64,000 nucleotides of DNA, from the NCBI RefSeq assembly GCF_017741815.1, contig NZ_JAGHMF010000037.1, positions 1 through 64,000 of the forward strand. The letters run 5' to 3'. The position numbers and the translations under genes were made by a program. The notes below the pieces were generated by a model. It did not search any database. It was not told where the DNA came from and saw only the letters and a program-made list of their open reading frames with translations. Shown here one piece after another: positions 34,666 to 43,308 of the stretch; within the stretch, counting starts at the first letter, position 1, and each line of letters opens with the position of its first letter. The DNA is from Rhizobium sp. 16-488-2b. Lineage in GTDB: Bacteria > Pseudomonadota > Alphaproteobacteria > Rhizobiales > Rhizobiaceae.

Positions 34666-35283
34666 TCACCTGCTCCAAGGTACCGCATCGTAAAGAACAG
34701 ATGTCATCGAAGCGAAGCTTGATCCAGGTGGCGCGCCGGCCAGATAGGCATCTCTTAGCGCCGGATCGCGGCTCCGTTGGAGCATCGCTTCATGTTCTAT
34801 TTCCTTGCGGCGGCCGACATGCGCGGTCGAGGGGTCCCTCAGCATCTTCTCGACAACCGCCAAGGATGCAGCGGGACGGGCCAGATGATAGCTGTAGTTC
34901 ACCGTGCCAGGTAGCAATTGTTGATCGAGGATGAGGACCGCACCGGGGTGAACGACGTCGGGGCGCTCGACAACATGCAGGCCAAGATCAACTTTCATAG
35001 TTTCAAATTCCAACCATGCGTGGGAGATCATGATATGGTCCGTTCCGTCGTTGACATAGCCGACGACGGTTTTGCTCGTGATTGCGTGAGCCTCTGCGAG
35101 GTGCTTCTCGAGCGTCATTGTGACCTGATAGCACGCCCCAGTGAAGCGCTTAGGCAGGATGAACCGATCGAAGAGATTGATGGCTGCTTCAGCGACGACG
35201 CGGTGCTGGCCCTCAAAGCGATCCAGGATACGCTGCCTTGCGGCACCGTAGGCTTGCTTTCGCTTGTTCGCCTCCCCCATCAT
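34666..35283 (-). CDS. unknown protein with possible Cys-His-Asp (transglutaminase-like) triad
   Basis: 205 aa from ATG 35283 (MMGEANKRKQAYGAARQRIL); Met codons further upstream are possible starts. ACYQVTMTLEKHL is followed by ISHAWLEF and then VDLGLHV, the Cys, His-Ala-Trp, Asp spacing seen in transglutaminase-like and papain-like folds. No family name can be given. It is transcribed away from the HamA-like gene. Confidence 0.45.
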   Translation of the reverse strand: MMGEANKRKQAYGAARQRILDRFEGQHRVVAEAAINLFDRFILPKRFTGACYQVTMTLEKHLAEAHAITSKTVVGYVNDGTDHIMISHAWLEFETMKVDLGLHVVERPDVVHPGAVLILDQQLLPGTVNYSYHLARPAASLAVVEKMLRDPSTAHVGRRKEIEHEAMLQRSRDPALRDAYLAGAPPGSSFASMTSVLYDAVPWSR

Positions 35284-35465
35284 TCCCTCCAATCTCATCG
35301 CTATACAGCGCCGGCTCGGATTTTCCACCCGAGCACATATCTCTGCTCTTCCCAACACTTTCAAAGTTTAGTTTGACTATTTCGGAGCACGAATACAATA
35401 AGTTGCAATGTCGATTATGTCGACGCGTTGGACGAGGGGTGTCCAACCGGAGGTGCGTTTCAGAA

Positions 35466-36413
35466 ATGATGCATAATTGCGGTCCTCCGATGGAGGCATT
35501 GGGTCAATGGTTGGTGGGAGCGACCAGGGAAAACGGCAACTACGGTCATATACTTTTTGAGCAGCGAACACCACCGGACGATGCTCTTGTAGAGGCCCTT
35601 CGGCCATACTTCGAGTCGGCGCATCTCGACGCGAGAGACGTGTTTCACCAGACTGCTCGTATCGACCTTCACCCCGATGCAGATGGTCCGGGTGGTAATG
35701 CTCGTTATCCGAATTGCCTCCCTCCGACCGCCAAGAAAGGTCTTTTCGGCGAGGTCATGGCGGGAATGCTCGTGCAAGCATACCAATTCATCGGTCGACA
35801 CCACTGGTCGATTCCGATTTTTCTCTTTCGGTACCATGCGGAAGTCGAAGCCTATATCTTTGATCTCGCCCGCGACCCGGCTCGCGTTCGCGAGGTTTCT
35901 GGGAGGCACGGAAATGACTTTATTGGCCTCGGGATTGATCCAGCTACGAAAGAGGTTGTTCGTTTCATTGCGGGCGAGGCGAAATGGCGAGCGTCGCTCA
36001 CCCCTGCTGTCATGAACGAGTTGATGTTGGGTGAGTGGGATGGACCTGCTGCGGATGGCGTTCGGACAGGGGATGGCATCTGGAACGAGATGAACACTGG
36101 CCTTCCTGCGCCGCAGGGGCTTGAGCAGATAAATCGGCTTCTTCAGGAGAAGGCGCGGGACGAGTACGCTGAAGCAATCGTGTCGCTCGACCGCGCCCTT
36201 CTTCTGGGAGCCGCGCCGCTTGCGCGCACAGACTATGTGTTTATCGCCGGCAATAGAGCGGCGAGGCGAGCTGCTGGGCAGGCCTACCTCCCGACCGACG
36301 CTGCTCCTCCTGAGTACACCGCCGGTCGGCCTATTCAGATCGTGGACTTGGTCATTTCGGATGGTGTGGCGTTGATCGAACAACTCTATGACAGACTGTG
36401 GAGTCCTCGATAG
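35466..36413 (+). CDS. HamA-like PD-(D/E)xK nuclease (Hachiman-type effector)
   Basis: 315 aa from ATG 35466; the frame is open upstream but that part is low-quality sequence overlapping the divergent gene. KKGLFGEVMAGML (Glu96), GRHGNDFIGLGI (Asp151) and RFIAGEAKWR (Glu171, Lys173) give a restriction-like active site. A DUF1837/HamA-like nuclease directly followed by a helicase is the Hachiman arrangement. The stop TAG overlaps the GTG start of the helicase. The match to HamA is from motif and context, not alignment. Confidence 0.55.
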   Translation: MMHNCGPPMEALGQWLVGATRENGNYGHILFEQRTPPDDALVEALRPYFESAHLDARDVFHQTARIDLHPDADGPGGNARYPNCLPPTAKKGLFGEVMAGMLVQAYQFIGRHHWSIPIFLFRYHAEVEAYIFDLARDPARVREVSGRHGNDFIGLGIDPATKEVVRFIAGEAKWRASLTPAVMNELMLGEWDGPAADGVRTGDGIWNEMNTGLPAPQGLEQINRLLQEKARDEYAEAIVSLDRALLLGAAPLARTDYVFIAGNRAARRAAGQAYLPTDAAPPEYTAGRPIQIVDLVISDGVALIEQLYDRLWSPR

Positions 36414-39400
36414 TGGCCAGATTGGACGATCAACGCCGCGCACTTGCCGCTACCGTTCGCCTAAATCGTGCGGCGGAGAATGAGCTGACTGCAGCACAAG
36501 CACGGTTGTTCGTCCGAAGTCTGCAGAATTCATGGCAAGTACCAACCATTGCCTGGGGCGAGCAGGAATCGCACGACCAATTTGGGGATGCTCGACGCCT
36601 CCTACATGCCGCCGGCATCTTTGCTGAAATCGATGGGCGAGCTTCAACAGACGCGAGCGGTTGCTATAGACGCGCTGGCGAGCTGTTAGAGTGGCTCGCG
36701 CGATCGGCTGATCCGGTTACTCGCGACGTGCCGGTGGCGTTGCTTTCGGCCGCGGCCTACCAGATGGCCGGGTTGCCGGCGATGGCGACAAGCATTCTCC
36801 GGAAGGGAGACTTTGGAGGCGACGCGGCTGCGGTATTTGCGGCATTTCTCGCCGCGGATTTCGAGGGTGTTATCGCGGCGGTCACCAAGTTCTGGGAAGC
36901 CCACACGCACCTTACCGGCCGCAATGGATCTGAGCAGCTGCTGGAAGAGGTGGTCGCCGATTATGAAACCGACGCGCCCGCCGACGAGGCATTAGACGAC
37001 CGCCAGGAAGCTGGTAGGGCCGCGCGACGCTCACACAGCCGAATGGGCGAATACATTGTCGCCGAAACGATCCGCGCGATCGGACTGTTCGCTAACGCCA
37101 TCCGTCGGGGGAATGGCAATCGGGTCGAGCTCGCGGCAAGCAAATTGAGGGGATTGATTGGGACGGTGTCACGCTTCTCGAGCGATGAACTCTGGATACT
37201 GCTGACGTTGATGGAGGCGACAGCAATTAGATTTGCCACCGACAGCATCCATGTAAAGGTGGCCCGTCTTTCTGAACGACTCCCGGCGCAACAACAGCGT
37301 ATGTGGAGATTTGCCAGGGAGCAGTTTGCGCGCGGACGCGGTATATTATGGCCGTCGCAGGTCCAGGGGCTCGAACGTCTCATAGAACGAGACAGTTTTG
37401 CACTTTGCACACCAACCGGTTCTGGCAAAACTCTCGTGGCCAATCTCGCCCTGGTTAAGGAGCTTCTGCTTGTCGAAGGGCAGGAACATGCGCCTTTGGC
37501 CCTTTACATCGTACCTTCAAGAGCCCTCGCCAGCGAGGTTGAGACGAAGCTGACCGCAGAGCTCGGTGGAGACATTATCGTTACCGGCCTTTATGGCGGG
37601 GCTGACTGGGGAATTACCGACTATTGGTTGACCGCGGAAAGACCTGCCGTTTTGATCGCTACGGTCGAGAAGGCCGAGGCGCTGATCCGGTACATTGGTC
37701 ACCTGCTCGTGCGGCGGCTGCGCCTGATGATCATTGACGAGGCTCATCAGATCGTCGGTGAGGCGGACGCAAAGGCCATGAGAGAATTGGCCGCGCACAA
37801 CAGCAGGCCAATGCGGCTAGAGTCTATGATCTCGCGTCTCTTTGCGTTGAAGCCTGACATGCCGAGGATTGCGTTGACGGCGGTGGCCGGTGGTGCGGCT
37901 GGACCGGTGTCGCGTTGGATTGAGAACTCTGCGCTCGCCGAACCTGTGGGTCTCGGCTATCGCAGTAGCAGGCAAGTTATTGGCTCCCTACAATGTGACC
38001 CCTTCCGCGCGCCGCAAGCGACTATTGAGTTCATGAACGGGCAGCCTTTGTATGTCCGCGGTCGAGACGCTCCCGTCTATCTGCCACTACGAATTCCGGT
38101 CATGCCTCAGCCGGCGGCACCGATTAGAAACAGCCTTCCGCACTTTACAGAGATCTACACCCTCTGGACCGCTCTCCATCTTCTTGAAGGGGGGCGTAGA
38201 GTTCTTGTGTCGATCGCGCAATCACCAGAGCGCGTGATGCGGCGATTTGCCGAGGCATTTGATCTTCCCGGTTGGGCGAACGTTTACCGATTTGCCGTTC
38301 CCGCCGCCGACGGCGATCGGGGCCTGTTCCTTGAAGCTCGAGCTGCTTGCATCGACTATTGCGGTCTGGAATCGTTCGAGCTGCGCCTGCTCGATCGAGG
38401 TATAGCAACCAGCCACGGACAAATGCCGCAGCGCTTGCGTCGTCTCATGAACGCGTTGATCGAGCGGCGCATATGTCCGATCACGGTCGCGACAGCGACC
38501 TTGACCGAGGGCGTGAATCTTCCGTTCGATATCATTTTTTTGACGAGCTTGCTGAGGCGGAGTTTTGATACGGTAGCCGGTGAGGCTGACGTTCAGCCAA
38601 TGTCAGCCGCCGAATTTCGTAACCTTGCCGGTCGAGCTGGCCGGCCGGGTGCGGCCGAAGCAATCGAGGGTATGACTCTTGTGGTGCTTCCTCAGTCGCC
38701 TTCGACGACGTCTCAAAGCTTTGCCAGGGGATCAACTCGGCAAACGCAGCTCCAGCAAATGCGCCAAGCTGAGGCAGATTTCAACAATCTGATCCAACGG
38801 TTGGCAGCTGACGAGAGGGCCGAGGGGGCCGTCAACAGTCCTTTGGTCACCCTTCTCACGTCCATTATCACAAAATGCGTTCAGAATCTCGGCCTCCAAA
38901 CAGAGCAACAGGTCTTGGATTGGCTCGAAGTGACGCTACCCGACCATGTCGGAGGCAATTTAGCGACGGAGTCGCGCCTGCCACTCGACCAGTTAGGTGA
39001 CTCTCTGGACGAGCTGGACGGATTTGTCCTTGCAGCGACGCAAGAGCTGGCATTGATCACTGAGGGGCGCGTCGATGGAGCTGCCGCCGAAGTGTATCTG
39101 CGGCGCCTTTGGCAACGGACATTTGCTCATATCGCTGCTGTCCAGGAGGACCTTCTCGAGCGCGTATTCATTCAGCGGGGGAGGGCTTTTGTTGATCGGC
39201 TATATTCTGACGCCGATCAGAGAAAGCGACTTTATCACTTCGGCTTCACTCCATATATCGGCCGAAGGTTTGAAGCGATTTCTCCCAACATCATCTCAGA
39301 TATAATCAATGCGGCCGAATATGGCGTCTGGAGCGACGAGCAACGGTTTCAGCTCTTTTTCGGGTTGGGAGAGCGCGTCAGATCTGAACCTGGATTTGGA

Positions 39401-40117
39401 TACCGTGTCCGGAACACGGCGACCGATGCCGCAATTTTGGCGAGTTGGGGAGATGTGCTCGGCTGGTGGATGAAGAGACCAGCGGCAGGAGAGCCGGCGC
39501 CAGAGGCGCTTCGCACATGGCAGAGATTTGTCGCTGACAATCTCGAATTTCGCCTGGGCGTGGCGGTTGGAGCATCGGTGGCGCAGGTGTGGTCTGCAAA
39601 TGCCGGTGAACTCGAGTCGCCGACGCTTGAGACGTGGCGCGCAACGACCGGACTTCCTTGGATTGGTTTCTGGTTTCGAGAGCTGCTCCGATGGGGCACT
39701 TTGGATCCATTCGTCGCATTCATTCTTGGTCAAGGCATCGCAGGCACGCGCGAAGATGCGCAGGCTCTCCGACCGGAATTCGAAGCCTGGATGGATGCCA
39801 ATGCGATCGCCAAAGCTGCTGAGGGACTCATCGATCCGCAAAACTTCAGGGCGTGGCAGCTAAGCCGGGAACGTGTCGCTCCAGCCGAAGAGGCTGCCGT
39901 TCGCAATATTTTAGGCCAGCTTACGGGCGTGGACGGTCGGCGGCAGAGCTATGACGTGATTCCGATCGCCGCCGGCGACACTATCGAATGGATTGATCCT
40001 GCGGGATTCGCCGTCGCAAGGTCTGCCCGTGCGAACGCAATGGTGACCGACAAGCCCGCCTATCACGATTTCAGTGTCACGGCTGCTTTCGACGTGCAAA
40101 TATCCAGGATATTTTAG
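36413..40117 (+). CDS. HamB-like DEAH-box helicase, 1234 aa
   Basis: GTG at 36413 overlaps the upstream stop (TAGTG). The first 300 residues are a helical domain without known motifs. The superfamily 2 core has CTPTGSGKTLVANLAL (motif I, about 333-340), LMIIDEAHQIVG (motif II, DEAH, about 441-444), IALTAVAGG (motif III), ATATLTEGVNLPFD (motif V) and NLAGRAGRPGA (motif VI). The last 450 residues are helical. In Hachiman systems the helicase senses damaged or foreign DNA and holds the nuclease in check. It is longer than the HamB proteins I know. Confidence 0.65.
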   Translation: MARLDDQRRALAATVRLNRAAENELTAAQARLFVRSLQNSWQVPTIAWGEQESHDQFGDARRLLHAAGIFAEIDGRASTDASGCYRRAGELLEWLARSADPVTRDVPVALLSAAAYQMAGLPAMATSILRKGDFGGDAAAVFAAFLAADFEGVIAAVTKFWEAHTHLTGRNGSEQLLEEVVADYETDAPADEALDDRQEAGRAARRSHSRMGEYIVAETIRAIGLFANAIRRGNGNRVELAASKLRGLIGTVSRFSSDELWILLTLMEATAIRFATDSIHVKVARLSERLPAQQQRMWRFAREQFARGRGILWPSQVQGLERLIERDSFALCTPTGSGKTLVANLALVKELLLVEGQEHAPLALYIVPSRALASEVETKLTAELGGDIIVTGLYGGADWGITDYWLTAERPAVLIATVEKAEALIRYIGHLLVRRLRLMIIDEAHQIVGEADAKAMRELAAHNSRPMRLESMISRLFALKPDMPRIALTAVAGGAAGPVSRWIENSALAEPVGLGYRSSRQVIGSLQCDPFRAPQATIEFMNGQPLYVRGRDAPVYLPLRIPVMPQPAAPIRNSLPHFTEIYTLWTALHLLEGGRRVLVSIAQSPERVMRRFAEAFDLPGWANVYRFAVPAADGDRGLFLEARAACIDYCGLESFELRLLDRGIATSHGQMPQRLRRLMNALIERRICPITVATATLTEGVNLPFDIIFLTSLLRRSFDTVAGEADVQPMSAAEFRNLAGRAGRPGAAEAIEGMTLVVLPQSPSTTSQSFARGSTRQTQLQQMRQAEADFNNLIQRLAADERAEGAVNSPLVTLLTSIITKCVQNLGLQTEQQVLDWLEVTLPDHVGGNLATESRLPLDQLGDSLDELDGFVLAATQELALITEGRVDGAAAEVYLRRLWQRTFAHIAAVQEDLLERVFIQRGRAFVDRLYSDADQRKRLYHFGFTPYIGRRFEAISPNIISDIINAAEYGVWSDEQRFQLFFGLGERVRSEPGFGYRVRNTATDAAILASWGDVLGWWMKRPAAGEPAPEALRTWQRFVADNLEFRLGVAVGASVAQVWSANAGELESPTLETWRATTGLPWIGFWFRELLRWGTLDPFVAFILGQGIAGTREDAQALRPEFEAWMDANAIAKAAEGLIDPQNFRAWQLSRERVAPAEEAAVRNILGQLTGVDGRRQSYDVIPIAAGDTIEWIDPAGFAVARSARANAMVTDKPAYHDFSVTAAFDVQISRIF

Positions 40118-40129
40118 CGGATATACCCA

Positions 40130-41014
40130 TCACTTATGGCGTTGGGCTATGATTGTCCGCCCGCGTACGACATCGATAAAAGCTTGTTGCCAGGCTGAAT
40201 CTAATTCGCTCTGCAGGCAGTGAACACGCTCGTACCCTTTGCGTTTGCCCGCCAGAAGTTCAAGAATTCGCTGTTCCATGGCATAAGCCGCGTCGCGGCT
40301 AGCCATGCGTTGACGGAGCATAACTTTCCATTGCTCCAGCCCGAGCTCGATCGGAATATGTAGATTGATGTCACGGCATCGATCATCGACATCCGTAGAC
40401 CAGCCAATTTTCCAGACATTTCGGTTCCCGAAGCGCATGCCGTAGGTCCATGCCGTGTCTTCAACCGGTTGATCGACGACGTAGCCCGCATCGCGCGGCT
40501 TGGGACCCGTGGAGTTGCGTAGCGCGTCATTCATCCGGCGCATTGCGTCCAAGCCGGGCAATGCCGGCAGAACAATTTCGACCGTCGGGAGTGAGAGGAT
40601 CGCAGCGATGTCAGATGGCTCTTCAATTTCCTGCACTCCCGACGTTGCCACCATCGTCAGCTGTCTTGCGAGCGTCTCAACTACTTTGGGCGCAGGGTCG
40701 AACCGCCAAGCGCGAGTGAGAGCCACGGCATGAGGGAATTTGAAATTTCCAGCAGGGTCGAAGTCACGCGCATCAAGATCTGCCCGCCCGACAAGATCAA
40801 GTGTCCGCAAAGGCTCAAAACCGATCTCGGCCATGCCAAGGAGCCGACCCCTGTTAACCTCGTCGGTTCTCTCTGTCTGAGTCCCGACGAAAAGCACGCG
40901 ATCTCCCCGACCGGCAAGTCGAAGCAGCCGATCGACATGGCCTTTCATTCCGAAGGTTGCGATAGGCACACGTTCGAAGCCCATTCCCCAGACCCGGGTT
41001 GCAAACAACTTCAT
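40130..41014 (-). CDS. EVE-like plus GIY-YIG/MUG113-like protein
   Basis: 294 aa. The first about 110 residues (GDRVLFVGTQ, NRGRLLGMAEIGFEPLRT, FPHAVALTRAW) suggest a PUA/EVE-like fold, which in known families reads modified bases. The C-terminal part has WTYGMRFGNRNVWKIGWSTD, then DRCRDINLHIP and AAYAMEQRILELL, the MUG113/T5orf172 branch of GIY-YIG domains. The ATG lies 9 bases after the stop of the nuclease-like gene at 41024, so the two form an operon. Domain calls are by eye. Confidence 0.5.
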   Translation of the reverse strand: MKLFATRVWGMGFERVPIATFGMKGHVDRLLRLAGRGDRVLFVGTQTERTDEVNRGRLLGMAEIGFEPLRTLDLVGRADLDARDFDPAGNFKFPHAVALTRAWRFDPAPKVVETLARQLTMVATSGVQEIEEPSDIAAILSLPTVEIVLPALPGLDAMRRMNDALRNSTGPKPRDAGYVVDQPVEDTAWTYGMRFGNRNVWKIGWSTDVDDRCRDINLHIPIELGLEQWKVMLRQRMASRDAAYAMEQRILELLAGKRKGYERVHCLQSELDSAWQQAFIDVVRGRTIIAQRHK

Positions 41015-41023
41015 TGACGATCC

Positions 41024-41920
41024 TCAGGCAGGGAAAAGATCGGTCACGCGAGCAAACGGCTGACGTCGCTCAGAATGGTGACGGACTTTTTTTCGCACGA
41101 CTTCTCCAAGATCAATCCGGCGGTTCAGCGCGTGATAAATGTCAGCACCATCCATCATGATCAAACGGCGGGCGGTAAATGCACCGAAGCTTTCGCCAGA
41201 GAAGCCGCCATATGAGACGTAAAGTCCCCTGGTCCAATCCGGACGTTCGAGCAGCTTGCCTTGGAAACTGTGAAGCATGGCCGCGTCCGTCGGCCGTGAA
41301 TGCCACTTGGCTTCGACCAGATAGGTGTTTCCCTCGTGTTGGAACGAACCATCGATCTGTTCGCCGAGTGTGCGAAATGATGCGTGGGCGTCAAGACCCC
41401 AAGCGTCAAACCAGCGTTTCAGGAAGCGCTCAAACGCAAAACCCCGGTGCTGCGGCGCTTCGTTCATTACCGTTAGCGCCAGGAATTCTTGCTCCAATGA
41501 TGCAAGATCGCTTTGGCTCGGTCCCTTGGTCTCAGGGGCCACCTTCGTTTTGGCACTCTCGGCGTCGGCATCGACCGGAAGTGCCTTTCCACCGATCTTG
41601 TTCAAAACAGCGCTGAGGCGTTGTCGAGCATGTGGGATGGTCTCCTCTTCTCCACGGTCAAGCCTGCCAGCTTCACGGTATTCCCACAAGGCAGTGAGCG
41701 CGCGAACGACATCGGCGTCCGGAGATACCTCTAGAAACGCGCGAAAATGCTTGCCCTTGGAGGGACCATGCAGTGCGTATCGTTCGTGATAAATATCGAT
41801 TTTGAGATCGCGGTTGAAGAAGGCAGCGAAACGATCGTTACTGAAGTCCAGAACGTAGCCGCCGTACATCCCAAAGATCTTGTCGATCAACGCCATGTCG
41901 GTCGTAGTTAACTGTGCCAT
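41024..41920 (-). CDS. Mrr-like PD-(D/E)xK restriction nuclease
   Basis: 298 aa from ATG 41920; a GTG four codons upstream is possible. The N-terminal 120 residues are of unknown fold. The C-terminal half starts HRGFAFERFLKRWFDAWGL, then GEQIDGSFQHEG (Asp190) and TYLVEAKWHSRP (Glu203, Lys205), the Mrr/restriction-endonuclease pattern. It is followed at 9 bases by the EVE/GIY-YIG-like gene. There is no methylase nearby, which suits a type IV-like restriction role on modified DNA. Confidence 0.65.
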   Translation of the reverse strand: MAQLTTTDMALIDKIFGMYGGYVLDFSNDRFAAFFNRDLKIDIYHERYALHGPSKGKHFRAFLEVSPDADVVRALTALWEYREAGRLDRGEEETIPHARQRLSAVLNKIGGKALPVDADAESAKTKVAPETKGPSQSDLASLEQEFLALTVMNEAPQHRGFAFERFLKRWFDAWGLDAHASFRTLGEQIDGSFQHEGNTYLVEAKWHSRPTDAAMLHSFQGKLLERPDWTRGLYVSYGGFSGESFGAFTARRLIMMDGADIYHALNRRIDLGEVVRKKVRHHSERRQPFARVTDLFPA

Positions 41921-42033
41921 ATATTGGTCCACTCATTGCTAATTAAGCGGTCATTTGACGCAACACACAAATTGTTCGCAATGCCGGAAACCGCAAACGT
42001 CATCTGAATCGGCCGCTTGGGAAGCACAAGTGC

Positions 42034-42648
42034 TTAGAACGGCAACCCCAAATCTGAGGATCCTTCCCTGATCGCGTTGACAAAGTCATTTATCGTAGGC
42101 GACTCCAACTGGCGAGTTTTGTCCGCAAGGCGAATGCGAAGAGCCAAAGTAATCTCAAATTGCACACCCATTGCTAGTGCACCGCGGTTGCAGATATTGG
42201 ACCGGTCGACGCCTTGCAGTTCGGGATTTTTATGCGTTCCCACGGAGAAGCCGCGTTTCGAGAGGGCCGCGGAGATGCTTGCAGCCAGTGCCGCATGTCT
42301 CCCGCCGAGGTAGACAACTTCGTCATCTCCTTCACAGCCATGCATAGCCAAAACGATATCACTGCCTGTGACGAGCCCTAGCGCTTGCGGTTCATTGAAG
42401 TTTGACGATGTCACATGAAGGTCGCGGTTGCCCGTGGGCTTCAAGCCTTCGAACAAGTAGTAGCTCAATTCGGTGCCTGCGACTGCCTGGGCAAGCTCGG
42501 ACGTTCCTCGCTCAATTTTTCCGCCGTGCGGGGCAATCACGCAAATGCTCGATCGACGGTTGACCGCTTCGATCCGAAAAGCGCTCCCGTTCTCGTGCCG
42601 GTCAAGTTCTTCAAAATTCCTGTAGCGATCCAAACCCAGCGCTCCCAT
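42034..42648 (-). CDS. poly-gamma-glutamate hydrolase family protein
   Basis: 204 aa. RYRNFEELDRHE, ICVIAPHGGKIERGTSELAQ, YYLFEGLKPTGNRDLHVTSS and VLAMHGCEGDDEVVYLGGR match the phage-type poly-gamma-glutamate hydrolase (PghP/DUF867) family, with His and Glu residues that bind zinc. There is no signal peptide, so it acts inside the cell. It is divergent from the QueC-like operon across an 81-base gap. A link to that operon is possible but not shown. Confidence 0.75.
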   Translation of the reverse strand: MGALGLDRYRNFEELDRHENGSAFRIEAVNRRSSICVIAPHGGKIERGTSELAQAVAGTELSYYLFEGLKPTGNRDLHVTSSNFNEPQALGLVTGSDIVLAMHGCEGDDEVVYLGGRHAALAASISAALSKRGFSVGTHKNPELQGVDRSNICNRGALAMGVQFEITLALRIRLADKTRQLESPTINDFVNAIREGSSDLGLPF

Positions 42649-42685
42649 CCAAGCGTATCGAGCATTCCATTCTTGAATGTTGACA

Positions 42686-42716
42686 TGTCAGATAAAAAAT
42701 ATCAAGCTATCTGACA
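42686..42716. promoter_or_regulatory. inverted repeat before the QueC-like operon (candidate XRE operator)
   Basis: TGTCAGATA (42686-42694) and TATCTGACA (42708-42716) are perfect 9-base arms 13 bases apart. The right arm ends 13 bases before the ATG at 42730, in an AT-rich promoter region with TTGACA at its left edge. The XRE-ImmA protein encoded in the same operon is the obvious candidate to bind it. Confidence 0.55.
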
Positions 42717-42729
42717 TTAGGAGATTCGA

Positions 42730-43308
42730 ATGAGCGACGGTCCGCATAAAAGCTTGCCTCTGCGCCATGGATACCAGCGGGTTGCCGCCTGGGCCTACAA
42801 ACCTGCCTTCACCGTGAACCAGATTGGTGAGGCGGCAGAATCTGCGCTGTTGCGCGATGTCGCCATCGAAGTTGCACCTACAATCAAATCCATCGTCGCC
42901 ATTGTTGACGGCCAAGACCTTCTGAGTTTGACGTCTACGACGCATGACCAACTGGATCGTCTGCGGGTGGATCCGGCAGTCGACACGTTGGCCGCCAATG
43001 CTCTCGAGGGGACTCAGATGGCACTCAGGGAAGGATACAGCGGGCTTGTCGCTTTCGAAAAAGGATTGGCTTCTGCCTTGGCGGAACGCCTTGCCGCTGG
43101 CGGCCGAGCTATGGAGGAGCACTATCTCGTGAAGGCAGGGCCGGGGGCATGTCAGCAGATGCGCCGGCGGATGAACGAGACGATCGTGCACATGACGAAT
43201 AGCGGTACTTTTGATCGCGTGGCGAAATCTATCCTGGGCGATCGCTCCGTGAGTGTTGCGCGAGCGCCGACTGTTCATGACGGCGTCGATCAGGGGGTCC
43301 CGTTTTGA
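42730..43308 (+). CDS. unknown protein, first gene of the QueC-like operon
   Basis: 192 aa with AGGAG 7 bases before the ATG. The protein is mostly helical (VNQIGEAAESALLRDVAIEV, LAERLAAGGRAMEEHYLVKA) with no signal, membrane segment or known motif; the tail is polar. It does not resemble QatB of Qat systems as I know it. Its TGA overlaps the TTG start of the QueC-like gene, so the two are translated together. Confidence 0.6.
   Translation: MSDGPHKSLPLRHGYQRVAAWAYKPAFTVNQIGEAAESALLRDVAIEVAPTIKSIVAIVDGQDLLSLTSTTHDQLDRLRVDPAVDTLAANALEGTQMALREGYSGLVAFEKGLASALAERLAAGGRAMEEHYLVKAGPGACQQMRRRMNETIVHMTNSGTFDRVAKSILGDRSVSVARAPTVHDGVDQGVPF

Noticed and set aside
35460..36443. long minus-strand frame opposite the HamA-like gene
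   Set aside because: It is the complement of a gene with a clear nuclease motif and coupled helicase.
42688..43278. minus-strand frame opposite the 192-aa gene
   Set aside because: It overlaps the operator repeat and a gene with a good ribosome binding site and coupled stop; no sensible protein.
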